Source: an uncultured Parabacteroides sp. | GTDB lineage: Bacteria; Bacteroidota; Bacteroidia; Bacteroidales; Tannerellaceae | DNA: 46,551 nt | Assembly: GCA_900770835.1 (NCBI GenBank) | Contig: CAAGLQ010000259.1 | Coordinates: 1-46,551 of the forward strand | Reading direction: 5' to 3' | Notes under the pieces: generated by a model | What the model saw: only the letters and a program-made list of their open reading frames with translations | Told to the model about the DNA's origin: nothing | Database searches by the model: none | Translations under genes and position numbers: made by a program | In this document: in pieces, positions 16,122-23,358 of the stretch | Numbering within the stretch: the stretch's first letter is position 1 | How the letters are laid out: every line of letters starts with the position of its first letter

Positions 16122-17297
16122 TTACGCACCTATCCATGTAGCCTTGCGCCACAACGCCTCAAAAGGTCCGTGCTGGTGATGACGCAACCACCAATGACAG
16201 AAACCTAATTGCAACAGGAATAGTCCTATACCAACAGCAAAGCTACTTGTTGTACCTAAATCATCATACAGAGCCAAACCATATCCAAAATAGAGGAAAG
16301 AACCGACCAATGATTGCGTCAAGTAGTTCGTCAAACTCATCTTTCCATAAGGCACCAATTGCCTCAACCATCGACGAGGCTCCTCTGCCTGCCAAAGAGA
16401 CAAGAACAGGGAAACCCAAACGCTCATAAAAGCGAAATTACGCAAAGAGGAAACAATCGTAGAAAGGGGCAACAACACCTCTGTCCGCTCAATCCAATCG
16501 GGCAACGCCGTAGCCAAGAAATAAAGCGGCACAAAGCAGAGTGCACCTGTCAAACCAACACTGATCCAGAACCGACGATGTTGCTCCAACCGCATGAAAA
16601 GGCCCTGCCGCCCCAACCACATACCTAAAAGGAAAAGAGAAGAAGTCTGGAAGAATCGACCATAATCCCATGCCCACAACAAACTGAATAGTTGTCCATG
16701 CCATAGATTCACCCGAATCATCTGCCAAAAATCATCCGCCATCAACGCCGGGTAAAGATCCCTCACGTGAAGCCTCCAACCAGCTACTCCCGCCTCATAC
16801 TCCGGGTGAGCCAGCGCATAGAAACATTTACCCCATTCCATGGGTTGCAACATCAACAAGATCGCAATCGCCAACACCCACCGATCATTCAACCGGCAAC
16901 AAGGGATCAACACAAAACCCAAAATAGAATACAATACCAAAATCTCGCCCGGGAAAAAAGCGGCATTCAGATTGCCAATCAAAAACAACAATATCAACCG
17001 CCAAGCGAAACGAAAGCGAAAATCTTTCCCTTTCCGTAATTGATTTTCATCCTGAATGAAAAAGCTAAATCCAAAAAGCAAGGCAAAAATTGCATAAGCC
17101 TTGCCAGAGAACAGGAAGAACAGGGTTTCCCACACACCCTTGTCCAAAGCTGCCATTAAATTGCTGGATGACTCCGGAAAACTATATAAGTTGAAATGCT
17201 CAATGTTGTGCAACAGGATGATCGCCATCACCGCAAAACCTCTTAGCGCATCCACCTCCTCAATACGAGGTCTGTTTTTTAGTAGTTGTTGTTCCAT
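16122..17297 (-). CDS. DUF418 family multi-pass membrane protein
   Basis: This 391-residue membrane protein starts with the signature EEVDALRGFAVMAIILLHNIEHF, shared by DUF418 and acyltransferase-3-like proteins. About 8-10 hydrophobic segments follow, and the C-terminal DUF418 region contains YGKMSLTNYLTQSLVG and a final WLRHHQHGPFEALWR motif. DUF418 proteins (YeiB-like) are inner-membrane proteins without a proven activity; membrane acyl transfer is often suggested. The sigma54 response regulator follows 7 nt downstream. It starts just after the OmpA terminator, so readthrough or a promoter inside 17298-17325 would be needed; none is obvious. Confidence 0.85.
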   Translation of the reverse strand: MEQQLLKNRPRIEEVDALRGFAVMAIILLHNIEHFNLYSFPESSSNLMAALDKGVWETLFFLFSGKAYAIFALLFGFSFFIQDENQLRKGKDFRFRFAWRLILLFLIGNLNAAFFPGEILVLYSILGFVLIPCCRLNDRWVLAIAILLMLQPMEWGKCFYALAHPEYEAGVAGWRLHVRDLYPALMADDFWQMIRVNLWHGQLFSLLWAWDYGRFFQTSSLFLLGMWLGRQGLFMRLEQHRRFWISVGLTGALCFVPLYFLATALPDWIERTEVLLPLSTIVSSLRNFAFMSVWVSLFLSLWQAEEPRRWLRQLVPYGKMSLTNYLTQSLVGSFLYFGYGLALYDDLGTTSSFAVGIGLFLLQLGFCHWWLRHHQHGPFEALWRKATWIGA

Positions 17298-17325
17298 GAG
17301 AACAGGAGTAGATTAAATTGAAAAT

Positions 17326-17352
17326 AGATCCATCGACTTTGCCGATGGATCT
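17326..17352 (-). terminator. Rho-independent terminator after the OmpA-like gene
   Basis: A perfect 10-bp stem (17326-17335 with 17343-17352) and a 7-nt loop lie 20 nt beyond the stop of the OmpA-family gene. On the minus strand the hairpin is followed by ATTTTC. Confidence 0.7.
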
Positions 17353-17371
17353 GAAAAAATGGCCTATTCAA

Positions 17372-18055
17372 TTATTCCAACGTGCCTGCCTGTGCTTGCT
17401 GGATCATGGTCTCATTCGCAAGAATCATGATCTCCACACGCCGGTTCTTCGCACGCCCCTCAGGAGTCGAGTTGTCCGCCACAGGTTCATGCACTCCCTT
17501 GCCCTCGTAATTCATACGTTTGCTGGAAATGCCCTGATCACTCATCAAATAGTCATACACGCTCTTCGCACGCTTCTCCGATAATGTCTGGTTATAATCC
17601 ACTTTGCCCGTACTATCCGTATGACCTACGATTTTAATATCTGTATCCGGATTCGCCTCCAAACTACGAGCCAAACTGCGCAAGGCGCTCTTCGAGGCGT
17701 CGCTCAGTGTGCTGGAGTTAGTCGCAAACAAAATACCGGAATCAAACGTCACCTTCAATGCCTCGCCATTGTTGATGGTCTCAACCACAGCCTCTTCTGG
17801 CAAGGTCTGCTCCAATTCCTTCTTTTGCTTATCCATCTTCTTTCCAATCAACGCTCCCGCTGTTCCTCCAACGGCCGCACCAATCACCGCACCCAAGGCT
17901 GTATTACCAGCAATCGCACCGATACCTGCGCCAGCGGCAGCTCCACCGCCCACACCAATCGCCGTACCCTTCGCCGTGTTATTCCACGAGCCACAGCTGC
18001 TGAACAACACTGCCATACACAGCAACATAGTTGATAAAAATCTCCAATTCTTCAT
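17372..18055 (-). CDS. OmpA-family lipoprotein with glycine-zipper segment (YiaD-like)
   Basis: This 227-residue outer-membrane lipoprotein has a signal with a cysteine at residue 21 (LFSSC). A Gly/Ala-rich glycine-zipper region spans about 29-75 (GVGGGAAAGAGIGAIAG repeats) and probably inserts into or lies along a membrane. The C-terminal OmpA/MotB domain (about 100-215) has VGHTDSTG, LSEKRAKSVYDYL and GRAKNRRVEI, the usual peptidoglycan-binding residues. It is expected to tether the outer membrane to the cell wall, as E. coli YiaD and Pal do. It is transcribed toward a hairpin at 17326-17352, and the small acidic protein gene lies upstream. Confidence 0.92.
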   Translation of the reverse strand: MKNWRFLSTMLLCMAVLFSSCGSWNNTAKGTAIGVGGGAAAGAGIGAIAGNTALGAVIGAAVGGTAGALIGKKMDKQKKELEQTLPEEAVVETINNGEALKVTFDSGILFATNSSTLSDASKSALRSLARSLEANPDTDIKIVGHTDSTGKVDYNQTLSEKRAKSVYDYLMSDQGISSKRMNYEGKGVHEPVADNSTPEGRAKNRRVEIMILANETMIQQAQAGTLE

Positions 18056-18118
18056 TTCCCGTTTTTTTATGGATTAATTACTTAAATGAATATCTTCATA
18101 CGGAACCAAAGCAAACAC

Positions 18119-18448
18119 TCAATCAAACATGTTGAGCGATTCACAATACTCCATTTCTCCTTGCACGATGAAACGAACCTCCTCCGGCTCAAAACGACCA
18201 ACATGGTCACGCTTGACATTCTTGATCACATACTCAACAACTTCATCCTCGTCGATTTCCACCTCCTTGTCGTCGTCGTCATCATCACCAAGCAATCCGT
18301 TCGTCTCATAATACTCATAGATCAAATCCAAAATATACAAGATATCATCGTCTTTGAACTTTCCTTTCAATTCCTGTGGCAAGTAATTCCGAATGAAGCG
18401 TACCGCCTCGTCATCATCATACTGCCAATCGTCTAACTCATTGCTCAT
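18119..18448 (-). CDS. small acidic conserved protein of unknown function
   Basis: This 109-residue soluble protein is extremely acidic, with a run of six Asp at about 55-60 and EIDEDE after it. The rest looks helical: an N-terminal module (DDEAVRFIRNYLPQELKGKF, then DDILYILDLIYEYYE) and a C-terminal module (EDEVVEYVIKNVKRD, then EEVRFIVQGEMEYCE) that look like two copies of the same helix pattern. No membrane segment, signal or catalytic motif is seen. It has its own perfect -7 box in the gap after rsmE. I believe similar proteins occur in other Bacteroidales, but I cannot assign a function. Confidence 0.75.
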   Translation of the reverse strand: MSNELDDWQYDDDEAVRFIRNYLPQELKGKFKDDDILYILDLIYEYYETNGLLGDDDDDDKEVEIDEDEVVEYVIKNVKRDHVGRFEPEEVRFIVQGEMEYCESLNMFD

Positions 18449-18479
18449 TTTTCTTCTTTTTTACCTATTACACTGGCCA

Positions 18480-18487
18480 CAAATATA
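18480..18487 (-). promoter_or_regulatory. -7 box for the small acidic protein gene
   Basis: TATATTTG on the minus strand matches TAnnTTTG exactly, 32 nt upstream of the start at 18448, in the 105-nt gap after rsmE. No clear -33 element was found. Confidence 0.45.
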
Positions 18488-18553
18488 CAATTTAATTTCG
18501 ATTCTTCAGCCTTGACACAAGAAGAAGCTGGGCAATCCTCCCCAAATTAGGAT

Positions 18554-19252
18554 TTATTGATTCAGCACATGCAATGTATGGCAAGCTACCAGTGCAGCGG
18601 TCTCTGTACGCAATCGGCTATCACCTAAAGAGATATCCTCAAATCCTTCGCTCTTTGCCAAGGCAATCTCCTCCATGCTAAAATCCCCCTCAGGGCCAAT
18701 TAAAACAAGCGCCCGCTCCCCTGGACGATAAAGCTGGCGCAGCAAGGGCTTCTCTCCTTCCTCACAATGGGCGATGAACTTACGGCCCTCAAACGGACGA
18801 GCGATGAAATCCTTGAAATCCACCATTCCTTCTAAGTGAGGTAACGTCGCCTTCTGCGACTGCTTCATGGCGCTGACCAGAATCTTCTCCAACCGAGCCA
18901 GCTTTATCTCCCTCCGCTCCGAGAAACGACACTTAAGGCAAGTGATGGCATCAATACCGATCTCTGTCGCCTTCTCCACAAACCACTCCATCCGATCCAT
19001 ATTCTTCGTGGGGGCTACGGCAATATGTACATAGAAGGGCCACAACGGAGCTTGACGCCAACTCTCCAGCAATTCCACCCCGCAATGTTTGGGATGTGCC
19101 TGCGTAATCGCCGCCCTATAAAACACACCCGCACCATCCGTCAACAGGATCCGGTCACCCTCACTAAGGCGCAACACCCGGACGCAATGGCCTGATTCCT
19201 CCTCCGGCAAGATAGGATTGGTCGCAATATCTGGTGTATAAAATATCTGCAC
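18554..19252 (-). CDS. rsmE: 16S rRNA (uracil1498-N3)-methyltransferase RsmE
   Basis: RsmE (232 residues) is a SPOUT enzyme that methylates N3 of U1498 in helix 44 of 16S rRNA. An N-terminal PUA-like domain carries HCVRVLRLSEGDRILLTDG (about 22-40). The C-terminal knot has KNMDRMEWFVEKATEIGID (about 88-106), LIGPEGDFS near 175-183 and LGDSRLRTETAAL near 205-217. Length is slightly under the E. coli enzyme. It lies 26 nt downstream of nupC on the same strand. Confidence 0.96.
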   Translation of the reverse strand: MQIFYTPDIATNPILPEEESGHCVRVLRLSEGDRILLTDGAGVFYRAAITQAHPKHCGVELLESWRQAPLWPFYVHIAVAPTKNMDRMEWFVEKATEIGIDAITCLKCRFSERREIKLARLEKILVSAMKQSQKATLPHLEGMVDFKDFIARPFEGRKFIAHCEEGEKPLLRQLYRPGERALVLIGPEGDFSMEEIALAKSEGFEDISLGDSRLRTETAALVACHTLHVLNQ

Positions 19253-19278
19253 AATACTCTTTTTTACGAACTAAAAAA

Positions 19279-20559
19279 CTAACCTATAATCATACCTATC
19301 AACGTAGCAGACAACAGAGAGACCAACGCCCCGCCTATCATGGCAGGCATACCCAACCGGGCAATCAAGCCCTTCCTCTCAGGCGCTAATACCCCCAATC
19401 CGCCCAGCAAGATGCCGATTGAGGAAATATTGGCAAAACCACATAAAATATAGGTAGACATGATAATAGACTTGTCAAACAGGAAAAGCCCCGCATCTTT
19501 CCATTGCTGCAACTGGAAGTAGGCAACGAACTCATTGAGAATCGTTTTCTGCCCCAACAACGAACCCACCAGCATAATGTCGGACGAGGGTACGCCGATC
19601 AACCACATCAAAGGAGCGGTGACCACCCCTAAAATAAACTGGAAAGTCAAACCGGTTGCTTTCCCGTCTGTCACCTCCACGATCCAATCGTTCAGCCCCG
19701 TATAACGGCCAATCAATCCCTCCGTGACATAGTTTGCGAAAGCCACCAAGGAGATAAACACCAATAGCAGGGCGGCAATATTGGTCATCAACTTCACACC
19801 GGTCGCAGTGCCATTGGCGATCGCCTCCAATACGCTTTTTTCCTGCCGTGTATCCGAATTAGCGCAAGGAAGATCACGCACCTGCTCCGTTTGAGGGCAA
19901 ATCATCTTAGCCATCACGATGGAGCCGGGCACGGCCATGATCGAGGCAGAAAAGAGATGCGTAGCGAACAACACTTTCTGTGCCGGATCCGTCCCTCCCA
20001 GCATACTGATATACGTTCCCATCACCGTTCCCGCAATCGTGCCCATGCCTGCCACCATCACCAGGAATAGCTCCGATTTTGTCATGGTCGGCAAGTAATG
20101 CTTGATCATTACCGGCGATTCGGTCATACCCATAAAGATATTGCCAGCAGACACCAATCCCTCCGCCCCCGAGATATTCATAAACTTACGCAAGAGCCAG
20201 GCAATTGCGCCGACTACCCGCTGAATGATTCCCCAATAATAACAGATGGAAACCAAGGCTGAGAAAAAAACCACGACAGGAAGCGAATGGAGCAAGAAAC
20301 TGAATCCGTTCGCCTTCGACGCATACGGACCCAACAAGAAGACAAGCCCCTCGTCAGTAAAATCCATCACCTTCACGAATAGCTTGCCGCAACCCTCCAG
20401 CAAATGGCTGATAAAAGGCAGATGCAATATGGCCAACGCCAAAACCAGCTGCATCAACAAACCGCCACCCACCAATTTCCAGTCAATCCGTTTCCGGTCA
20501 AAACTCAAAGCATAGGCGACCAACAACAAGACAACGACACCCAATAACCCTCTTAACAT
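19279..20559 (-). CDS. nupC: concentrative nucleoside transporter, NupC/CNT family
   Basis: This 426-residue inner-membrane protein imports nucleosides using an ion gradient (H+ or Na+). The CNT hallmarks are present: an N-terminal SFDRKRIDWKLVGGGLLMQL region, the gate-forming GNIFMGMTESPVMIKHYLP segment near 140-160, GTIAGTVMGTY, and the C-terminal FANISSIGILLGGLG. Eight or more membrane helices are visible and length is typical. Its start overlaps the 3' end of the DUF151 gene by 7 nt and rsmE follows after 26 nt, so the three form a tight operon. Which nucleosides or ion it uses cannot be told from sequence. Confidence 0.93.
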   Translation of the reverse strand: MLRGLLGVVVLLLVAYALSFDRKRIDWKLVGGGLLMQLVLALAILHLPFISHLLEGCGKLFVKVMDFTDEGLVFLLGPYASKANGFSFLLHSLPVVVFFSALVSICYYWGIIQRVVGAIAWLLRKFMNISGAEGLVSAGNIFMGMTESPVMIKHYLPTMTKSELFLVMVAGMGTIAGTVMGTYISMLGGTDPAQKVLFATHLFSASIMAVPGSIVMAKMICPQTEQVRDLPCANSDTRQEKSVLEAIANGTATGVKLMTNIAALLLVFISLVAFANYVTEGLIGRYTGLNDWIVEVTDGKATGLTFQFILGVVTAPLMWLIGVPSSDIMLVGSLLGQKTILNEFVAYFQLQQWKDAGLFLFDKSIIMSTYILCGFANISSIGILLGGLGVLAPERKGLIARLGMPAMIGGALVSLLSATLIGMIIG

Positions 20560-21191
20560 GTAGTTTTCTCCTCGTTACTTTTCCGCCGCTGCAACTCCTC
20601 TTGGCAGAGCTTGGCATATTCATAGTTCTCCTCTTGAATCGCTTTTTGCAAACGCTCTTGAAGGACCTTCTCTGTAGCATGCGTAAGCCAACGCTTTGCT
20701 TGCTGTTCATCCTTCATGCTATCTTGATCAGGCTCGCTGATCGGCTCGCAAGAAACACCGGAAGAGCCGCGACGCTCCCCACCCGTCTCCACTCCACACT
20801 CATCGAGAATGTCAGACAAGATATAGATCTTGCAACGCATTCTCAATGCGATGGCAATAGCATCGGATGTACGGGCATCAATCGTGACCTCACGCTCATC
20901 GTTGCTGCAATCCAACTCCGCATAATAAATGCCATCCTCGAATTTGTAGATCAAGACATGCTTGATGCGCACTTGATAAGCGCCCAGCAACGAGGTGAGC
21001 AGATCATGCGTCAGCGGACGGGGCGTATGAATCTTCTCCAAGGCAATAGCGATAGATTGCGCCTCCGGCGTGCCCACAATGATAGGAATCCGCCGAGTGC
21101 CCTCTTTCTCCGCCAAAATCAACGCATAGGCACCCGATTGCACTTGGCTGTTGGCCAGCCCATGGACTCTCATTTCTATATATTTACCCAC
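20553..21191 (-). CDS. bifunctional nuclease (DUF151) with C-terminal UVR motif
   Basis: This 212-residue protein has a DUF151/BFN domain at about 5-135 (ILAEKEGTRRIPIIVGTPEAQSIAIAL, then the signature RTSDAIAIALRMRCKIYIL). A variable Gly/Ser linker follows, then a UvrB/UvrC-type UVR helical hairpin at about 175-205 (AIQEENYEYAKLCQEELQRR). Plant DUF151 proteins have RNase/DNase activity, and the UVR motif suggests a protein partner. It overlaps nupC by 7 nt, which may link nucleic-acid breakdown to nucleoside uptake (inference). The gene has the best-spaced promoter in this part of the window. Confidence 0.9.
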   Translation of the reverse strand: MGKYIEMRVHGLANSQVQSGAYALILAEKEGTRRIPIIVGTPEAQSIAIALEKIHTPRPLTHDLLTSLLGAYQVRIKHVLIYKFEDGIYYAELDCSNDEREVTIDARTSDAIAIALRMRCKIYILSDILDECGVETGGERRGSSGVSCEPISEPDQDSMKDEQQAKRWLTHATEKVLQERLQKAIQEENYEYAKLCQEELQRRKSNEEKTTC

Positions 21192-21222
21192 GATTCTACG
21201 ATTTTTAGGAAACTAACAGAAG

Positions 21223-21254
21223 CAAATATACGACATTATTCTGAAATGAGGCAA
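21223..21254 (-). promoter_or_regulatory. promoter of the DUF151-nupC-rsmE operon
   Basis: On the minus strand, TATATTTG (21230-21223) is a perfect -7 box. A TTG (21254-21252) lies 21 nt further upstream as a -33 element. The start codon at 21191 is 31 nt downstream. Confidence 0.55.
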
Positions 21255-21503
21255 TGAGCGACCGGAAAAACCAATAAGGTGTTTCAAAAACAATCTGTCC
21301 TTCTGTCATGCAAGGTAAAATCTTCTTTTTCAAGATGCGGAAACTACGGCATCCAGACGCAAGCAAAAACTACAAACATCCCCCTTCCTTTGCTCGGTGA
21401 GGAAGGGGAAAGTCACACCAATTCATTCCCAAACTAAAAAAATATTACTTCCCAGTTAGAAAAAAATTTTTTCCCAACAAGAGCGATTTTCCTCGCTCAC
21501 TCC
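21255..21503. other. non-coding gap with a hairpin and A/T-rich near-repeats
   Basis: The 312-nt gap between the DUF151 and DUF4837 genes holds no credible ORF. A 9-bp hairpin pairs CCCCTTCCT (21381-21389) with AGGAAGGGG (21400-21408). Two degenerate units built as TTCCCA-TA-AAAAAA lie at about 21426-21472. Next to the DUF4837 stop, a 6-bp GAGCGA/TCGCTC hairpin (21481-21498) is followed on the minus strand, after 8 nt, by an A-run then a T-run, and may end that gene's transcript. Confidence 0.4.
21481..21498 (-). terminator. possible terminator of the DUF4837 gene
   Basis: A 6-bp stem GAGCGA/TCGCTC with a 6-nt loop lies 6 nt after the stop codon. The T-run on the minus strand is offset by about 14 nt, so the call is weak. 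Confidence 0.35.
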
Positions 21504-22502
21504 CTAATCGTTGAAACGCAACGTATAGAGCGCAGCCTCCATCCTGCGGATCAGATTGGCTTTTTTCGACTCCGGCGCATAGACGAATCCCTCCACAACG
21601 ATCATGCGCTTACCGGAAGGATCCAATCGCGCCAAACTGACGAAGGGTCCGCCCATCATGTCGCCCTCCACTCGCCAAAGCCCACGCAGTATGCCGCACT
21701 GGACATTCTGCCACAGGAGAGGCTCGTAATGAAGACCGAAACGTCGCTCCGTCTGCATATAGGAACCGGGAAAAGAGCCGGGCACATGCTGCCGCAACAC
21801 GGAGTCGCGCATCGACACCAAGCAGGCTTCGTTGAAAGCCGCTTGCGCCGTGAAGGGGAAGGTATAGACAATCAGGTCCATGCGTCCCCGATTGGCTTGG
21901 TTGGAAGCCCACATGAATTGATCAGCCACTTTGCCAACACGCAACTCTTGCGGCACATGGAGCGAACAGCCGAACTGACCACGCATAGTATCTTCAACAG
22001 AGTGGCTGTAATCCTCTTCTAACGCCTGTATCCAACGCATCCTCTCCGCTTGGTTGAAGTGCTCAACCACTGTCTCTGCGCTCAGTAACAGGTACTCGGC
22101 CAATAACCGTTCACTCGGAGCATGAAGAGTGATGACATATTGTCCTTTCGCCCAGCGATCCTCGTCCACGGAGAGACCTGTCTGCGTATAGCGGCCAGGG
22201 TCGATAAAGACAAGCAAGATATTGCGCATATACTTAAGCATGCCGTCGAATTGCGCCGGCTCTACATAGGTGACACGCATGGTCGGCTCCGCTTGGGGCA
22301 GGGAGGAGAGCGAGGCCTGCAACTGTTCGCGCAGCAGCTCACCCGATTCCCCCAGCCAAGCGTCCTTTGCCATCACGACCACCACCTCATAAGGCCATCC
22401 AGTAGCACGACGAAAGGCGGTGGGGAGAGACCGCATCCTGTCACAGGCAGTAAGCCCGAGACAGCACAGCAGGTAAACAAACCAGATACCTTTTGTTTTC
22501 AT
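21504..22502 (-). CDS. DUF4837 family lipoprotein
   Basis: This 332-residue protein has a lipoprotein signal (cysteine at residue 20, lipobox LTAC). The body matches DUF4837, a Bacteroidetes family: an early GWPYEVVVVMAKDAWLGESG segment, a central NILLVFIDPGRYTQTGL segment, and a C-terminal GLWRVEGDMMGGPFVSLARLDP segment followed by VVEGFVYAP and RRMEAALYTLRF. No enzymatic motif is visible and the function is unknown. A location on the periplasmic face of a membrane is likely. It lies alone between two gaps with its own -7 box, downstream of ppk1 and the HTH gene on the same strand. Confidence 0.85.
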   Translation of the reverse strand: MKTKGIWFVYLLCCLGLTACDRMRSLPTAFRRATGWPYEVVVVMAKDAWLGESGELLREQLQASLSSLPQAEPTMRVTYVEPAQFDGMLKYMRNILLVFIDPGRYTQTGLSVDEDRWAKGQYVITLHAPSERLLAEYLLLSAETVVEHFNQAERMRWIQALEEDYSHSVEDTMRGQFGCSLHVPQELRVGKVADQFMWASNQANRGRMDLIVYTFPFTAQAAFNEACLVSMRDSVLRQHVPGSFPGSYMQTERRFGLHYEPLLWQNVQCGILRGLWRVEGDMMGGPFVSLARLDPSGKRMIVVEGFVYAPESKKANLIRRMEAALYTLRFND

Positions 22503-22545
22503 AAATCTTCGATTTTCGGTTATAACTTAAAAACTAAACACAGCG

Positions 22546-22553
22546 CAAAGGTA
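22546..22553 (-). promoter_or_regulatory. -7 box for the DUF4837 gene
   Basis: TACCTTTG on the minus strand matches TAnnTTTG exactly, 44 nt upstream of the start at 22502. No -33 TTTG was found at normal spacing. Confidence 0.45.
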
Positions 22554-22687
22554 AAGCCGTGCGCACAAACCGCCATAGAAAGCAGCCGGACAAATAAGCC
22601 CTTTCTCAGCTTTCTATATATCAATGGTTTATAAAAACAAAAAGATGGTTTTCCAGCCTAAATACGGACAATTAATGGAACCGCAAG

Positions 22688-23353
22688 CTATAAATGCAGT
22701 AAAAAATCCTCCAAATCTCGGCCTTCAGCCAATTCCAGCCGTTTCTTAAGGCGATTGCGAGACTTAGTCAAGGCCTCGGAGGTGCAATGGAAAAGAGACA
22801 ACATCTCTTGCCGCTCAAAACGGAGCCGGATCAGGCAACAGATCTCCAGCTCATGGCGAGTGACCCTCAGCGTCCGCAATCGCGACATGAAGGAGGGGAA
22901 AATCTGTTCCACGCATTTGAACAGCACCTCCCAGTCTTCACGAGTCAGGTTGATGTGTAAAGGATCTTCGTGCATCGCATTGATCAAGTCCAAACTTTGG
23001 TTTCGCAACGCCGCCGAAGTGAACCGCTCAGTCTGCTGCTTCAACTCGTCCTCCATTCGAGCTACCTTTTCTCGATAGCGAGCCAATTCCTCTTGTGTCT
23101 CCGCATAATCATTCGACTGCTCAACATAGCTTTTCAGCCGCTCAGTTAACTTCTCGATGGTCTCTCGATCTTGCCGCAAAGCCTGCCTCATCATATAGAG
23201 TCGTGACTTCTGTCTCACCCATCGTTCTCGCAGTTGCCGCTTGCGCTCCTTAAGTTTTCCCAATTGGCATCCCAGCAGATAGGCAATCACAGTCAACGCA
23301 ATAATCAACAGGCAAAGCCCGAACTGAGCGAAATCACTCCAAATAAAATCCAT
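22688..23353 (-). CDS. membrane-anchored coiled-coil protein with LuxR-like HTH
   Basis: This 221-residue protein has one N-terminal transmembrane helix (about 8-28), then a highly charged coiled coil (about 33-112). The C-terminal region (about 150-215) resembles the LuxR/GerE-like HTH of Bacteroidetes TPR-type regulators (TRHELEICCLIRLRFERQEM, then a SEALTKSRNRLKKRL recognition helix). The usual TPR or Y_Y_Y sensor region is absent, leaving a bare membrane anchor and coiled coil. It starts only 5 nt after the ppk1 stop, so the two are very probably co-transcribed. DNA binding is inferred from the motif and no target is apparent. Confidence 0.75.
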   Translation of the reverse strand: MDFIWSDFAQFGLCLLIIALTVIAYLLGCQLGKLKERKRQLRERWVRQKSRLYMMRQALRQDRETIEKLTERLKSYVEQSNDYAETQEELARYREKVARMEDELKQQTERFTSAALRNQSLDLINAMHEDPLHINLTREDWEVLFKCVEQIFPSFMSRLRTLRVTRHELEICCLIRLRFERQEMLSLFHCTSEALTKSRNRLKKRLELAEGRDLEDFLLHL

Positions 23354-23358
23354 ACCCG

